Assembly (NCBI GenBank): GCA_017529875.1 | Contig: JAFXNC010000038.1 | Span: 33,235-97,234 of the forward strand | Direction of reading: 5' to 3' | Length of the DNA: 64,000 nt | Origin: Ruminococcus sp. | GTDB taxonomy: Bacteria > Bacillota > Clostridia > Oscillospirales > Ruminococcaceae | Shown: positions 29,687 to 40,290 of the stretch, one piece after another | How positions within the stretch are numbered: position 1 is the first letter of the stretch | Layout of the letters: each line of letters opens with the position of its first letter | The notes under the pieces: model-generated | Told to the model about the DNA's origin: nothing | The model's input: the letters and a program-made list of their open reading frames with translations, nothing else | The model's database searches: none | Made by a program: the position numbers and the translations under genes

Positions 29687-29696
29687 CTCGCCTCGC

Positions 29697-30443
29697 TCAC
29701 GGCTCTGTGAGGATCACGTTGCCGTTTGCGGTTATTGCGATAGTGTGCTCAAAATGTGCCGAGAGCTTTCCGTCCAGGGTCTTCACCGTCCAGCCGTCGG
29801 GCATTACCTTTATCTTGGCAGTACCCTCGTTTATCATGGGCTCGATAGCGATGACCATTCCGGCCTGGAGCTTCACTCCGTGGCCCTCCCTGCCGAAATT
29901 CGGCACCTCAGGCTCCTCGTGAAGGTTCTTTCCGACTCCGTGTCCCACATACTCGCGGACAACGCCGTAGCCGTTGCTCTCGTTATGCTTTTGTATCGCC
30001 GCACCGATATCTCCGAGCCTTACTCCCGGCTTTGCCATGGCAAGCGCGATATAGAGGCTCTCCTCGGTGGACTTCAAAAGCGCCTTTGCTGCGTCGGATA
30101 TCTCACCGACTGCAAAGGTCTTGCAGGAATCTCCGTAGTAGCCGTCGATGAGCGCACCCGTATCTACCGACACGATATCGCCCTCTTTGAGCTTTCTTGG
30201 ACCGGGGATCCCGTGGATGACCTCGTCGTTGACGCTGATGCAGGCGGATCCTGGGAACCCGCCGTAGCCCAGAAATGCGGGCTTAGCGCCGTGGGAGGTA
30301 TAAAACTTCCGGAGGATATTGTCAAGCTCCTTAGTAGTCATTCCCGGCTCGATGACCTCCCCCGCCTTAACGAGGGCCTGGCCTGTGAGCTGTCCGGCGA
30401 CCCGGAGCTTGGCTATCTCCTTGCTTGATTTTATCAGGATCAT
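29697..30443 (-). CDS. map: Methionine aminopeptidase, type I
   Basis: 248 aa. The metal ligands of the pita-bread fold are visible around D-T-G-A, G-D-S-C, the G-H-G-V-G-K-N-L-H-E-E-P segment and the late E-P and E-H-T. Removes initiator Met from nascent chains; placed after adk as in many Firmicutes. Confidence 0.97.
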   Translation of the reverse strand: MILIKSSKEIAKLRVAGQLTGQALVKAGEVIEPGMTTKELDNILRKFYTSHGAKPAFLGYGGFPGSACISVNDEVIHGIPGPRKLKEGDIVSVDTGALIDGYYGDSCKTFAVGEISDAAKALLKSTEESLYIALAMAKPGVRLGDIGAAIQKHNESNGYGVVREYVGHGVGKNLHEEPEVPNFGREGHGVKLQAGMVIAIEPMINEGTAKIKVMPDGWTVKTLDGKLSAHFEHTIAITANGNVILTEP

Positions 30444-30476
30444 TTTTATGCTTCTTTCTATCAGCGTTTTGCTGTA

Positions 30477-31109
30477 TCAGCCGTTGATCGCTTCAAGAGT
30501 GAGCCTGGAGGTCTCCTCGACGCTGTCCTGACCGGTAACGGTCACGAGCTTGCCCTGAGCGAGGTAGTAATCCTTCAGCGGAGCGGTCTGCTCATGGTAG
30601 GTCTTAAGTCTGCTGATAACGGTCTCGGGCTGGTCGTCCTTGCGGATAACGAGCTCCTTGCCGCAGACATCGCAAACGCCCTCGACCTTGCTGGGCTTGA
30701 AGTCTACGTGATAGGTAGCGCCGCAGTCGAGACAAACACGTCTGCCGGAGAGTCTCTGCTTGATGGTCTCATCGGGAACAAAGATCTCAACTACCTTATC
30801 AATTGTAACGCCCATAGCGTCGAGAGCCTCGGCCTGAGGAACAGTCCTGGGGAAGCCGTCGAGAATGAAGCCGTTCTGAGCGTCGGGCTCAGCGATCCTG
30901 TCCTTGAGGATACCGATAACGATATCATCGGAGACAAGTGCGCCCGCGTCCATAGCGGCCTTTGCTTTCAGGCCGTACTCAGTGCCTGCCTTAACGGCGG
31001 CTCTGAGCATATTGCCTGTAGAGATCGTGGGAATGTTCAGTGCGTTGCAGATGACCTCTGCCTGTGTGCCCTTGCCGGCACCGGGAGCGCCTAAAAGTAT
31101 CAGATTCAT
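30477..31109 (-). CDS. adk: Adenylate kinase, zinc-lid form
   Basis: 210 aa. P-loop G-A-P-G-A-G-K-G-T at the N-terminus, G-F-P-R-T motif, and a LID with C-L-D-C and C-D-V-C, so the lid binds zinc. Interconverts AMP, ATP and ADP. 18 nt after secY. Confidence 0.98.
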   Translation of the reverse strand: MNLILLGAPGAGKGTQAEVICNALNIPTISTGNMLRAAVKAGTEYGLKAKAAMDAGALVSDDIVIGILKDRIAEPDAQNGFILDGFPRTVPQAEALDAMGVTIDKVVEIFVPDETIKQRLSGRRVCLDCGATYHVDFKPSKVEGVCDVCGKELVIRKDDQPETVISRLKTYHEQTAPLKDYYLAQGKLVTVTGQDSVEETSRLTLEAING

Positions 31110-31127
31110 AGAGTGATCCTCCTTTAC

Positions 31128-32432
31128 TTATTCAAGGAAGCCCTTGTGATGACGCATCATCATCTGGCTCTCCATAGTCCTTACAGTTTCAAGTGCTACG
31201 CTGACTACGATGAGTATCGAGGTACCGCCCATAGCCACCTGAACGCCGCTGATAGCGCCGAAGATGATGGGGAAGATAGCGATGATACCCAGGAAGATAG
31301 CGCCCACGAGGGTGATCTTCGAGAGGATCCTCTTGAAGTAGTCGCTGGTGGGCTTACCGGGTCTTATACCGGGCACGCCGCCGTTGGACTGTCTGAGGTT
31401 ATTGGCTATCTCTACGGGGTTGTACTGCATCGATACATAGAAGTAGTTAAATCCGATGATGAGGAAGAAATAGAGTATCGCATAGAAGGGGTGCGTATAG
31501 CTGAACCAGCGCAGCAGACCTGCATAGAATACCGAATCCTCACTCGGTTTGCCGATGAACATTTCAAGAGTAGAGGGCAGGGACATAAATGCCATAGCGA
31601 AGATGATGGGGAGAACGCCGCTCATGCAGACCTTGATAGGTATGAAGGTGTTCTGGCCGCCGTACTGCTTTCTGCCGACTATTCTTTTTGCATACTGGAT
31701 AGGGATACGTCTCTCTGCCTCGTTCATGAAGATGATGAAAGCGATCATCAGCAGGAAGATAACGAGGATTATGGGAACGAGCACGATGTACTTAGCCTCA
31801 CCGGTCTTCATAAGCATGATGAGGTTCCATACAGCCGAAGGACCTCTTGCGATGATACCTGCGAACAGGAGCATCGAGATGCCGTTGCCTATGCCCTTCT
31901 CGCTGATCTGATCGCCGAGCCAGATGGTCAGCGAAGCGCCTGCTACGAAGCACATGATGATAACGACCTCAGAGAACCACTTCTCCCAGCCGCTCGTATA
32001 AACGAGGGCATTGGCTGTGCCGCCGAGAGTTCTGTAATATGCCCAGCCCTGGAATATCGCGATACCCAGAGCGACATACTTAGTGATCTTATTGAGCTTC
32101 TTTCTGCCCTCGGGGCCTTCCTTCTGGAGTCTTTCGAGAGGAGGAAGGGCGTAGGTGAGAAGCTGGATAATGATCTGTGCATTGATATAGGGTCCTACCG
32201 AGAGAGCGAGGATAGTGGCCTTACTCATATTGCCGCCCGAAAGCACGTTCAGGTAGCTGAAGAAGTTGCCGGAAGCGTCGTTCTCCTTGAACCAGCTTGC
32301 GATAGCGTCCGAATCCAGATAAGGAACGGGCACCGCGCCGCCGATACGGTAGATGATGATGATGAAAAGTGTAAAGAGAAGCTTTCTTCTCAGCTCAGGT
32401 ACTCTCCAAGCATTACGAAATGTCTCTATCAC
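31128..32432 (-). CDS. secY: Protein translocase channel SecY, GTG start
   Basis: 434 aa, ten transmembrane segments, with the plug-adjacent G-G-N-M-S region and cytosolic R-R-I-P-I-Q-Y loop. GTG at 32432 lies one base after the rplO stop, and the SD (GAGGTGAT) is inside the rplO end, so it is translationally coupled. Forms SecYEG for export and membrane insertion. Confidence 0.97.
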   Translation of the reverse strand: MIETFRNAWRVPELRRKLLFTLFIIIIYRIGGAVPVPYLDSDAIASWFKENDASGNFFSYLNVLSGGNMSKATILALSVGPYINAQIIIQLLTYALPPLERLQKEGPEGRKKLNKITKYVALGIAIFQGWAYYRTLGGTANALVYTSGWEKWFSEVVIIMCFVAGASLTIWLGDQISEKGIGNGISMLLFAGIIARGPSAVWNLIMLMKTGEAKYIVLVPIILVIFLLMIAFIIFMNEAERRIPIQYAKRIVGRKQYGGQNTFIPIKVCMSGVLPIIFAMAFMSLPSTLEMFIGKPSEDSVFYAGLLRWFSYTHPFYAILYFFLIIGFNYFYVSMQYNPVEIANNLRQSNGGVPGIRPGKPTSDYFKRILSKITLVGAIFLGIIAIFPIIFGAISGVQVAMGGTSILIVVSVALETVRTMESQMMMRHHKGFLE

Positions 32433-32433
32433 C

Positions 32434-32874
32434 TTACATCACCTCAGCCTTTCCGCCTGCCTTTTCGATTTTTTCTTTTGCAGAAGCGGAAAATGCTGCT
32501 GCCTTAACAGTAAGGCTCTTTGTAAGCTCTCCGTTTCCGAGAACCTTAACACCGTCAAGCTCCTTGGTAACAAGGCCGGAAGCCTTGAGCAGCTCGGTAT
32601 CAACAACCGTGCCGTCAACAAATCTCTCGAGATCGGATACATTGATAACGGTATACTCGGTTGCGAAAATGTTATTGAATCCACGCTTGGGGATCCTTCT
32701 TGCGAGAGTGGTCTGACCGCCCTCAAAGCCCGGCCTTACGCCGCCGCCTGAACGAGCGTTCTGACCCTTATGTCCCTTGCCGGCGGTCTTGCCCCAGCCG
32801 GAGCCGTGGCCTCTGCCGACCCTCTTGCGGTCGGTCTTGGAACCGGCGGCAGGTGATAACTCGTGCAGTTTCAT
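32434..32874 (-). CDS. rplO: 50S ribosomal protein L15
   Basis: 146 aa with the Gly/Arg-rich N-terminal extension ([17 protein letters not shown]) and the G-F-E-G-G-Q motif. Canonical order between rpmD and secY. Confidence 0.99.
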   Translation of the reverse strand: MKLHELSPAAGSKTDRKRVGRGHGSGWGKTAGKGHKGQNARSGGGVRPGFEGGQTTLARRIPKRGFNNIFATEYTVINVSDLERFVDGTVVDTELLKASGLVTKELDGVKVLGNGELTKSLTVKAAAFSASAKEKIEKAGGKAEVM

Positions 32875-32894
32875 TCGCTTAGCACCTCCTTGCT

Positions 32895-33074
32895 TTACGC
32901 TTCAGTTACCTTGATAAGGTGTGAAATGACCTTGATCTTGCCCTGAGTCTGTGCATTGTCAGGCTGCTCGGTCACGTCACCGATCTTTTTAAGTCCGAGA
33001 GAATAAGCTGTCAGAACCTGCTTCTCAACCTTATTGTTAAGACTCTTGACCAGAGTGATCTTCAAGTTTGCCAT
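32895..33074 (-). CDS. rpmD: 50S ribosomal protein L30
   Basis: 59-aa [14 protein letters not shown] start and a central L-G-L-K-K-I motif typical of L30. SD AAGGAGGAGAG precedes the ATG. Between rpsE and rplO as expected. Confidence 0.97.
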   Translation of the reverse strand: MANLKITLVKSLNNKVEKQVLTAYSLGLKKIGDVTEQPDNAQTQGKIKVISHLIKVTEA

Positions 33075-33087
33075 GTTACTCTCCTCC

Positions 33088-33585
33088 TTAGCCTATTATT
33101 TCCTTTGCGGTCTTTCCTCTCTTGGCAGCGACTTCGTCAAGCGACTTTACAGAAGCCAGACCGTTTACGGTCGCTCTTACCACATTGCAGGGATTGTTGG
33201 AACGAAGGGACTTCGCTCTGATATCCTTGATGCCTGCGGCCTCGACCACCGCTCTCACGGTGCCGCCGGCGATAACGCCGGTACCTTTTGCGGCGGGTTT
33301 AAGCAGAACCTCGCCTGCGCCGAACTTGCCTACGATCTCGTGGGGGATCGTTGTGCCCTTGAGAGATACCTTTACCAGGTTCTTCTTTGCATCCTCGATG
33401 CCCTTGCGGATAGCGTCGGGAACTTCGGACGATTTGCCGATGCCGAAGCCTACTGTGCCGTTACCGTCGCCTACAACGATGAGTGCCGAGAACTTCATGA
33501 TACGGCCGCCCTTAACAGTCTTGGATACTCTGTTAATGGCCACTACCTTTTCGGTAAATTCCGTTGCTGTATCTATATTAGCCAA
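33088..33585 (-). CDS. rpsE: 30S ribosomal protein S5
   Basis: 165 aa with the N-terminal dsRBD-like part ([15 protein letters not shown]) and the [11 protein letters not shown]-terminal domain. Short N-terminal extension. Confidence 0.99.
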   Translation of the reverse strand: MANIDTATEFTEKVVAINRVSKTVKGGRIMKFSALIVVGDGNGTVGFGIGKSSEVPDAIRKGIEDAKKNLVKVSLKGTTIPHEIVGKFGAGEVLLKPAAKGTGVIAGGTVRAVVEAAGIKDIRAKSLRSNNPCNVVRATVNGLASVKSLDEVAAKRGKTAKEIIG

Positions 33586-33600
33586 AAGTACACCCTCCTT

Positions 33601-33960
33601 TTAGAACTTCAGTCCGCCTTCGCGGGCTCCGTCTGCCAATTCCTGTACACGCCCGTGATAAAGGTAGCCGCCTCTGTCAAATACGACATTCTCGATACCC
33701 TTATCCTTGGCTGCCTGTGCGATCATCTCGCCGACCTTGCGAGCGCCTTCCTTGTTGCCGCCGTTGCCTTCAAAGCCCTTAGTCATTGAAGAAGCAGCGC
33801 AAAGTGTAACACCGTTCACATCGTCGATGATCTGAGCATAGATATGCTTTGAGGAGCGGAATACGTTCAGGCGGGGGCACTCGGGGGTACCGCTTACTTT
33901 GTTGCGGACTCTCAGGTGTCTTTTTACTCTTGCCTTTGCTCTGTCAAGCTTTTTCACCAT
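33601..33960 (-). CDS. rplR: 50S ribosomal protein L18
   Basis: 119 aa, basic N-terminus ([13 protein letters not shown]) and [12 protein letters not shown] near the C-terminus; binds 5S rRNA. Confidence 0.99.
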   Translation of the reverse strand: MVKKLDRAKARVKRHLRVRNKVSGTPECPRLNVFRSSKHIYAQIIDDVNGVTLCAASSMTKGFEGNGGNKEGARKVGEMIAQAAKDKGIENVVFDRGGYLYHGRVQELADGAREGGLKF

Positions 33961-33979
33961 GTTGATTCTCTCCTTTTAA

Positions 33980-34531
33980 TTACTTCTTGCTGCCCTTACC
34001 GGCCTTACCTTCCTTGCGGATGATATACTCGCCGGAATAGCGGATGCCCTTGCCCTTATAAGGCTCGGGGGGACGCTTCTCGCGGATCTCGCAAGCGAAC
34101 TGACCTACCGCCTGCTTGTCGATGCCAGTCACAACGATCTGGTTGGGCTGGGGAACATCGATCTTGATGCCGTCGGTCTCGGGCACGATGACCTGGTGGG
34201 AATAACCGAGGTTCATTACCAGGTTATTGCCCTGCTTCTGTGCTCTATAACCGACGCCTACGATCTCGAGGGTCTTGGAATAGCCGTTTGTAACGCCCTC
34301 TACCATATTGTGGATGAGGGTCCTGGTGAGGCCGTGGAGGCTCTTGTGCATCTTATCCTCGGAAGGACGGGAAACAGTGAGCTGACCATCCTCTACCTTG
34401 ATGATCATATCCTTGTTAAAGGTCTTAGTGAGTGTACCCTTAGGTCCCTTTACTGTTACTACGTTGCCGTCTGCAACAGTTACCTCAACTCCGGCAGGAA
34501 CACTAATAGGCTTTAAACCGATTCTTGACAT
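33980..34531 (-). CDS. rplF: 50S ribosomal protein L6
   Basis: 183 aa, beginning M-S-R-I-G-L-K-P-I; the C-terminal signature [11 protein letters not shown] is present. 14 nt follow rpsH. Confidence 0.99.
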   Translation of the reverse strand: MSRIGLKPISVPAGVEVTVADGNVVTVKGPKGTLTKTFNKDMIIKVEDGQLTVSRPSEDKMHKSLHGLTRTLIHNMVEGVTNGYSKTLEIVGVGYRAQKQGNNLVMNLGYSHQVIVPETDGIKIDVPQPNQIVVTGIDKQAVGQFACEIREKRPPEPYKGKGIRYSGEYIIRKEGKAGKGSKK

Positions 34532-34544
34532 ATATTAGTCCTCC

Positions 34545-34943
34545 TTACCAAACAAATGCGAGAACTTCTCCGCCGACATTGAGCTCTCTGGCCTTCTTGT
34601 CGGTAACGATGCCCTTAGAGGTGGAAACGATCGCGGTGCCGAGACCCTTCATTACCTTAGGCATATCCTCGCAGCTCGCATAGATGCGAAGACCGGGCTT
34701 GGAAACTCTTCTCAGACCCGAGATTACGGAATTTCTGTTCTCATCGTATTTAAGTGTGATCCTGATGATGCCCTGCTTGCCGTCCTCGATCACCTGGAAG
34801 CTCTTTACGTAGCCTTCGTCAACGAGGATCTGAGTGATAGCCTTCTTCACATTGGAAGCGGGAACATCGACGGTTGCGTGCTTTGCAGTGCTTGCGTTAC
34901 GGATTCTTGTCAGCAGGTCTGCAATAGTATCTGTGATCTGCAT
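34545..34943 (-). CDS. rpsH: 30S ribosomal protein S8
   Basis: 132 aa with D-L-L-T-R-I-R-N-A near the start and [12 protein letters not shown] at the C-terminus. In E. coli S8 represses the spc operon; no equivalent site was identified here. Confidence 0.99.
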   Translation of the reverse strand: MQITDTIADLLTRIRNASTAKHATVDVPASNVKKAITQILVDEGYVKSFQVIEDGKQGIIRITLKYDENRNSVISGLRRVSKPGLRIYASCEDMPKVMKGLGTAIVSTSKGIVTDKKARELNVGGEVLAFVW

Positions 34944-34957
34944 GCTTATTACCTCCT

Positions 34958-35143
34958 TTACCAGCTTGCCTTCTTAACTCCGGGGATCTGGCCGTCATGA
35001 GCCAGTTCTCTGAAGCAGATACGGCAAACACCGAACTTTCTCAGATAAGCATGAGGTCTGCCGCAGATCTTGCACCTGTTATAAGCGCGGGTAGAAAACT
35101 TAGGCGCAGCCTGCTGCTTATTGATCATAGCCTTCTTAGCCAT
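34958..35143 (-). CDS. rpsN: 30S ribosomal protein S14, type Z (zinc)
   Basis: 61 aa, short zinc form with C24, C27, C40 and C43 and G-R-P-H. Length is normal for type Z. Confidence 0.98.
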   Translation of the reverse strand: MAKKAMINKQQAAPKFSTRAYNRCKICGRPHAYLRKFGVCRICFRELAHDGQIPGVKKASW

Positions 35144-35161
35144 ATTTTCGTCCTCCTCTTA

Positions 35162-35704
35162 TCACTTTGCGAACGGAGCGCCCATAAGCGTAAGCAGCTC
35201 CTTAGCTTCTTCGTCGGTATTGGCGGTAGTGATGAAGTTGATATCCATACCGCGCACCTTATCGATCTTATCGTACTCGATCTCGGGGAAGATCAGCTGC
35301 TCCTTGATACCGGTGGAGTAATTGCCTCTGCCGTCGAAGGAGTTGCCGTTGATGCCTCTGAAATCTCTTACGCGGGGGAATGCGACGTTGAACAGTCTGT
35401 CAACGAACTCATACATCTTCTCCGCTCTGAGAGTTACCTTAACGCCGATGATCTGGCCGTCACGGAGCTTGAAGTTCGCAACGGACTTCTTGGCCTTACA
35501 GGTTACAGGTCTCTGGCCGGTGATAGCCATGAGGTCTGCCATGATAGCGTCAATGACCTTCTTATTATCCTTATCAGCGCCGCAGCCGACGTTGATAACG
35601 ACCTTATCGAGCTTGGGTATCTGCATTACGTTAGCGTATCCGAACTTCTTCATCATAGCAGGAGCTACGGTGCTAACATAGTATTCCTTAAGTCTTGCAG
35701 CCAT
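35162..35704 (-). CDS. rplE: 50S ribosomal protein L5
   Basis: 180 aa, with [11 protein letters not shown] and the R-D-F-R-G-I motif. Contacts 5S rRNA and the P-site tRNA. Confidence 0.99.
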   Translation of the reverse strand: MAARLKEYYVSTVAPAMMKKFGYANVMQIPKLDKVVINVGCGADKDNKKVIDAIMADLMAITGQRPVTCKAKKSVANFKLRDGQIIGVKVTLRAEKMYEFVDRLFNVAFPRVRDFRGINGNSFDGRGNYSTGIKEQLIFPEIEYDKIDKVRGMDINFITTANTDEEAKELLTLMGAPFAK

Positions 35705-35722
35705 AGTTTTTTCTCCTCCTTA

Positions 35723-36046
35723 TCAAAGCTCTTCGCCGCAGCCTGCGTGCTTGCAGACCCTGATCTTGGTACCGTCCTCGAGGATCTTATGACCCACTCT
35801 GGTCGGCTTGCCGCACTTGGGGCAGATCACCTGCACCTTATCGGCATACATAGCAGCCTCGGCCTCAACGATGCCGCCCTGCTGCTGAGCGTTTCTGGGT
35901 TTTACGTGCTTGGTGGCGATGTTGAGACCCTCAACGATCACCTTTCTCTCCTTAGGAGATACCTGCAGCACCTTGCCCTTTTTGCCCTTGTCCTTACCGG
36001 ACAGGATAACGACTGTGTCGCCGGTCCTTACGTGTAAACTGTTCAT
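35723..36046 (-). CDS. rplX: 50S ribosomal protein L24
   Basis: 107 aa with an N-terminal KOW motif ([16 protein letters not shown]) and C-terminal C-P-x-C. ATG 36046 is chosen over an upstream ATG at 36067 because GGAGGTG is correctly spaced from it and the upstream ATG overlaps the rplN stop. Confidence 0.97.
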   Translation of the reverse strand: MNSLHVRTGDTVVILSGKDKGKKGKVLQVSPKERKVIVEGLNIATKHVKPRNAQQQGGIVEAEAAMYADKVQVICPKCGKPTRVGHKILEDGTKIRVCKHAGCGEEL

Positions 36047-36063
36047 TTCAACGACACCTCCGA

Positions 36064-36432
36064 TCAAAGTACTTCGGGAGCAAGAGAAAGGATCTTGTTA
36101 TAGCCCTTCTCCCTGAGCTCCTTAGCCACAGGTCCAAAGATACGGGTCCCTCTGGGATCCTTGTCGTCCTTGATTATTACGGCTGCGTTCTCATCGAAGC
36201 GGATATAAGTTCCGTCTGCTCTCCTGAGACCCTTAGCCGAACGAACGATAACTGCCTTTACAACAGCGCCTTTCTTAACAACGCCGCCCGGTGTTGCCTT
36301 CTTAACGGAAGCAACCACAACGTCACCGATATTTGCATACTTTCTGCGTGTACCGCCGAGAACCCTGATGCACATAAGCTCCTTAGCGCCGGAGTTGTCT
36401 GCGACTTTCAGGTAAGTCTGCATCTGTATCAC
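36064..36432 (-). CDS. rplN: 50S ribosomal protein L14
   Basis: 122 aa, start [17 protein letters not shown], which is the L14 signature. SD GGAGGAACGC upstream. Confidence 0.99.
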   Translation of the reverse strand: MIQMQTYLKVADNSGAKELMCIRVLGGTRRKYANIGDVVVASVKKATPGGVVKKGAVVKAVIVRSAKGLRRADGTYIRFDENAAVIIKDDKDPRGTRIFGPVAKELREKGYNKILSLAPEVL

Positions 36433-36501
36433 AGTGCGTTCCTCCTTTCAAAACATCGGGCTGCGGCAGAAGTATCTCTGCCGTCAGTCCATATTAGTTG
36501 A

Positions 36502-36759
36502 TTACTTAGCCTTCTCGAGAACCTTTACAAGACGCCATCTCTTATCCTTGGAAAGAGGACGGGTCTCCATTACCTCAACCTTGTCGCCGATGCCGCACTC
36601 GTTGTTCTCGTCATGCGCCTTCAGCTTGTAAGTTCTCTTGATGATCTTCTTGTAGAGGGGATGTGAAACGTTATCCTCGATAGCAACTACGATAGTCTTG
36701 TCCATCTTATCGGAAACGACCTTGCCCACTCTGGTTTTTCTAAGATTTCTTTCGCTCAC
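36502..36759 (-). CDS. rpsQ: 30S ribosomal protein S17
   Basis: 85 aa, OB fold with [11 protein letters not shown] and H-P-L-Y-K-K. 69 nt separate its stop from rplN, a slightly longer gap than its neighbours, with no clear hairpin. Confidence 0.98.
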   Translation of the reverse strand: MSERNLRKTRVGKVVSDKMDKTIVVAIEDNVSHPLYKKIIKRTYKLKAHDENNECGIGDKVEVMETRPLSKDKRWRLVKVLEKAK

Positions 36760-36780
36760 AGGTTGATCCTCCCTTCCCGA

Positions 36781-36975
36781 TTACTGAACCGATTCCTGCT
36801 TACGGAGGAATGTTTTGACACGAGCAATATCCCTCTTGACAGCCTTCATTCTCATCGGATTTTCCAACTGATTTACGGCATGCTGGAAACGAAGGTTAAA
36901 AAGCTCCTGCTTCAGCTCTGCGAGCTTCTCGTTAAGCTCTGCTGCGGACATATCCTTGATCTCATTTGCCTTCAT
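36781..36975 (-). CDS. rpmC: 50S ribosomal protein L29
   Basis: 64 aa, [18 protein letters not shown] helix. Its ATG shares a base with the rplP stop (TAATG). Confidence 0.98.
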   Translation of the reverse strand: MKANEIKDMSAAELNEKLAELKQELFNLRFQHAVNQLENPMRMKAVKRDIARVKTFLRKQESVQ

Positions 36976-37406
36976 TATTGCTCACCACCCGTTTCAACAG
37001 TCTCTTTTTTGATAAACTTGCACTTGATAGGCAGCTTATGCATTGCAAGACGCATAGCCTCCTTAGCGGTCTCCTCGGGAACGCCCGCGATCTCGAACAT
37101 TACCCTGCCCGGCTTAACTACTGCTACCCAGTACTCGGGGGAGCCCTTTCCGGAACCCATTCGGGTCTCGGCAGGCTTCTCGGTAACGGGCTTGTCGGGG
37201 AAGATCTTGATCCATACCTGACCGCCACGCTTGATATATCTTGTCATAGCGATACGGGCAGCCTCGATCTGATTGGAGGTGATCCATGCAGGCTGGAGTG
37301 CCTGAAGACCGAAATCGCCGTAGGTCACGGTATTGCCTCTGGTGGCCTTGCCCTTAAGGCGGCCTCTCTGTACTCTTCTGTACTTAACTCTCTTTGGAAG
37401 CAGCAT
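36975..37406 (-). CDS. rplP: 50S ribosomal protein L16
   Basis: 143 aa, starting [11 protein letters not shown] and carrying the R-M-G-S-G-K-G motif near the peptidyl-transferase centre. Starts within the rpsC stop (TAATG). Confidence 0.99.
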   Translation of the reverse strand: MLLPKRVKYRRVQRGRLKGKATRGNTVTYGDFGLQALQPAWITSNQIEAARIAMTRYIKRGGQVWIKIFPDKPVTEKPAETRMGSGKGSPEYWVAVVKPGRVMFEIAGVPEETAKEAMRLAMHKLPIKCKFIKKETVETGGEQ

Positions 37407-38230
37407 TATACGTTACCTCCTTCTCTTTTCATCTGACGGGCTCTGCCGAAATCCCTGCGGTTATCCTTGGCTCTGTCATTCTGGCGGGGTCTGCGGGGCT
37501 TTCTGTCGCCGCGGTCAGCGGGCTGATCCTTCCTGTCGGAAGCAGCGACCTGACCCTTGAGGACTTCGCCTCTGTAAACCCAAACCTTGATGCCGAGTCT
37601 GCCGTAGGTGGTGTGTGCCTCAGCAAGGCCGTAATCAATATCTGCTCTGATGGTCTGAAGCGGGATAGTGCCCTCGTGATAGGTCTCGCTTCTGGCGATC
37701 TCAGCGCCTGCGAGACGGCCGGAGGCTCTAACCTTGATGCCCTTGGCGCCGAGCTTCATAGCTCTGCCGATGGCCTGCTTCATAGCTCTTCTGAAGGAAA
37801 CTCTGTCCTCGAGGTCATGAGCGATCTTCTCAGCGATGAGCTGAGCGTTGATATCGGGAGTTCTGACCTCAACGATGTTGATAGCTACCTTCTTGCCGAT
37901 CTTCTTTTCGATATCGGCTCTGATCTTTTCGATCGCAGCGCCCTTCTGTCCGATTACGATACCGGGCTTGGCGCAGTGAATGTGGATCTTCACCTTCTGG
38001 CTGCCGTCGGTGTCATTGAATCTTTCGATCTCGACCTTCGGAACACCTGCATAAACGCACTTATCGTTTGCATTCTTGGATCTTCTGTTAAGAGTCTTCA
38101 TCACATACTCGCGGATATTGTAGTCCTCAACAAGTGTGTCGCCGAAAGTGCTCTTATCTGCAAACCAGCGGGAATCCCAATCCTTTATCACACCGACTCT
38201 GAGTCCGTGCGGATTAACTTTCTGGCCCAT
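37406..38230 (-). CDS. rpsC: 30S ribosomal protein S3 with basic C-terminal tail
   Basis: 274 aa; KH domain ([13 protein letters not shown]) and the usual S3 C domain, then about 45 extra Arg/Asp/Lys/Pro residues beyond the common ~220-aa form. The tail is low complexity and probably solvent exposed on the 30S head. Confidence 0.98.
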   Translation of the reverse strand: MGQKVNPHGLRVGVIKDWDSRWFADKSTFGDTLVEDYNIREYVMKTLNRRSKNANDKCVYAGVPKVEIERFNDTDGSQKVKIHIHCAKPGIVIGQKGAAIEKIRADIEKKIGKKVAINIVEVRTPDINAQLIAEKIAHDLEDRVSFRRAMKQAIGRAMKLGAKGIKVRASGRLAGAEIARSETYHEGTIPLQTIRADIDYGLAEAHTTYGRLGIKVWVYRGEVLKGQVAASDRKDQPADRGDRKPRRPRQNDRAKDNRRDFGRARQMKREGGNV

Positions 38231-38250
38231 AATAAACCTCCTCTTTCAGC

Positions 38251-38586
38251 TTATTCTTTTTCCTTGAGAACTACTGTAACGTGTGATGTTCTCTTAAGGA
38301 TCCTGTATGCTCTGCCCTGAGCTCTGGGCATGATCCTCTTCATTATCGGTCCGGGGCAAACGTAGCACTCTGCAACATAGAGGTTGTTCTTATCCATGTT
38401 GTGGTTGTTCTCAGCGTTTGCAGCTGCGGACTTGAGGAGCTTCTCCAGATACTCGCTGGCGGCCTTGGGCGTATGCTTTACGGTTGCCATTGCGACCTCG
38501 TAATCCTTACCTCTGATAAGATCGAGAACGATCTGTACCTTGCGGGGAGCGATACGAGCGTTTCTGAGGATTGCTTTTGCTTCCAT
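38251..38586 (-). CDS. rplV: 50S ribosomal protein L22
   Basis: 111 aa, with [17 protein letters not shown] and the C-terminal hairpin P-R-A-Q-G-R-A that lines the exit tunnel. Confidence 0.99.
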   Translation of the reverse strand: MEAKAILRNARIAPRKVQIVLDLIRGKDYEVAMATVKHTPKAASEYLEKLLKSAAANAENNHNMDKNNLYVAECYVCPGPIMKRIMPRAQGRAYRILKRTSHVTVVLKEKE

Positions 38587-38604
38587 CTGTATCTCTCCTT
38601 TCGA

Positions 38605-38889
38605 TTACTTCTTGCCGTTGTTGGAGGTCTTGGAACCGGCGTGACCCTTGAAGGTCCTTGTGGGAGCGAACTCTCCCAGCTTATGGCCTACCATATCCTC
38701 CGTAACATATACGGGAACGTGCTTCCTGCCGTCGTGTACCGCAAAGGTATGTCCAACGAACTGAGGGAAGATCGTCGAAGCCCTGCTCCAGGTCTTAACG
38801 ACCTTCTTCTCGCCGGCTTCATTCATTGCGTTTACTTTCTTCATAAGGCTCTCTTCAACGAAAGGGCCCTTCTTGACGCTTCTGCTCAT
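38605..38889 (-). CDS. rpsS: 30S ribosomal protein S19
   Basis: 94 aa, beginning [10 protein letters not shown] and ending [12 protein letters not shown], the family signature. Confidence 0.99.
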   Translation of the reverse strand: MSRSVKKGPFVEESLMKKVNAMNEAGEKKVVKTWSRASTIFPQFVGHTFAVHDGRKHVPVYVTEDMVGHKLGEFAPTRTFKGHAGSKTSNNGKK

Positions 38890-38911
38890 TATTCATCTTC
38901 CTCCCTTCGCA

Positions 38912-39745
38912 TCACTTGCCGTTGCGGCGCTTAACGATGAACTTATCGGAGCGGTTGTGCTTAGCTCTGGTCTTATAACCGAGAGTAGGCTTACCCCAGG
39001 GGGTAACAGGGCTGGGTCTGCCGACAGGCGACTTGCCCTCACCGCCTCCGTGGGGGTGATCACAGGGGTTCATTACGGAACCTCTTACAGTAGGTCTCCA
39101 ACCCATGTGGCGCTTTCTTCCTGCCTTACCGATATTAACGTTCTCGTGATCGATGTTGCCTACCTGGCCGATAGTTGCCATGCAGTTGATGGGGATCTTT
39201 CTCATCTCGCCGGAGGGAAGTCTTACAAGCACGTACTTGTCTTCCTTACCCATGAGCTGAGCCATGTTGCCGGCGGATCTGACGAGCTGAGCGCCCTTGC
39301 CGGGATAGAGCTCGATGTTATGGATGAAGGTACCAACGGGGATATTGCCGAGAGCCAGAGCGTTGCCGGGCTTGATGTCAGCGCCGTCGCCTGCTCTTAC
39401 AACATCGCCTACCTTGAGGCCGTTGGGAGCGATGATATATCTCTTCTCGCCGTCCTCATACTGTACCAGTGCGATGAAAGCAGATCTGTTGGGATCGTAC
39501 TCGATAGTCAGAACGTTAGCGTTCATATCGAGCTTGTTCCTCTTGAAATCTATCACACGGTACTTTCTTCTCTCGCCGCCGCCTCTGTGACGGACGGTGA
39601 TCCTGCCGTAGCTGTTTCTGCCGGACTTCTTGTCCATAGGCTCGAGCAGCGACTTGCAGGGAGCGACCTTCGACAGCTGGGAGTAATCGGTAACAGTCAT
39701 ACCTCTTCTACCGGGAGTCGTCGGCTTGTAGCTCTTTATTGCCAT
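38912..39745 (-). CDS. rplB: 50S ribosomal protein L2
   Basis: 277 aa; contains [16 protein letters not shown] and [13 protein letters not shown] with the conserved His near the peptidyl-transferase centre. Separated from rplW by an unusually long 251-nt gap. Confidence 0.99.
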   Translation of the reverse strand: MAIKSYKPTTPGRRGMTVTDYSQLSKVAPCKSLLEPMDKKSGRNSYGRITVRHRGGGERRKYRVIDFKRNKLDMNANVLTIEYDPNRSAFIALVQYEDGEKRYIIAPNGLKVGDVVRAGDGADIKPGNALALGNIPVGTFIHNIELYPGKGAQLVRSAGNMAQLMGKEDKYVLVRLPSGEMRKIPINCMATIGQVGNIDHENVNIGKAGRKRHMGWRPTVRGSVMNPCDHPHGGGEGKSPVGRPSPVTPWGKPTLGYKTRAKHNRSDKFIVKRRNGK

Positions 39746-39996
39746 TGTAATTCACTCCTTGTTTTAGTTTTGCGAAGCTGTCAAAGAGTATTCCTCCAAG
39801 CACAGCTCCATACCTACGCTCTGCGGTGATACCTTTATAATATATAAAGGCTTATCCGTCTTACCGGAAACGGGGGTCTTGCCCCAGCAGCCCTCGCTGC
39901 CTCGCAAAGCTCACTCCGTGCTGCTCGGTCTCACGCCTCACGGAGCCCAACGCGCTTTTGCGCGTCCTCTTTTAGAAGGTCAATCCTTCGGGAAGC
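39746..39996 (-). other. Structured 251-nt spacer inside the S10 operon
   Basis: Between rplW and rplB, where genes are usually nearly adjacent. It contains ACGCGC-TTTT-GCGCGT (39950-39965), CTCCGTG/CACGGAG pairings and a CCTTTATA/TATAAAGG palindrome near 39831-39849. No ORF fits. It resembles an inserted small repeat; regulation or an internal promoter is not excluded. Confidence 0.5.
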
Positions 39997-40290
39997 TTAG
40001 TACATTCCGTCGAAGAACTCGATAGTCTTATCGCCTTCAAGAGTTACGATCGCCTTCTTGCGGTCGGGTCTGTATCCGAGGTACTTGCCCATTCTCTTCT
40101 GCTTGCCCTTGATGTTCATGGTATTTACCTTAGCTACCTTTACATCGAAGAGCTCCTCGATAGCCTTAGCTATCTCGACCTTGTTAGCGTCCTTAGCGAC
40201 CTCGAAAGTGTATCTGCCCGCGGGAAGTCTCTCCATGGAGTCTTCGGTGATGACGGGCTTGAGAATGATATCCTGTGCCAGCTTGCTCAT
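39997..40290 (-). CDS. rplW: 50S ribosomal protein L23
   Basis: 97 aa, with K-P-V-I-T-E-D-S and the K-V-N-T-M-N-I-K-G-K-Q-K-R loop. Overlaps the rplD stop by ATGA. L23 forms the SRP and trigger factor docking site at the exit tunnel. Confidence 0.98.
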   Translation of the reverse strand: MSKLAQDIILKPVITEDSMERLPAGRYTFEVAKDANKVEIAKAIEELFDVKVAKVNTMNIKGKQKRMGKYLGYRPDRKKAIVTLEGDKTIEFFDGMY

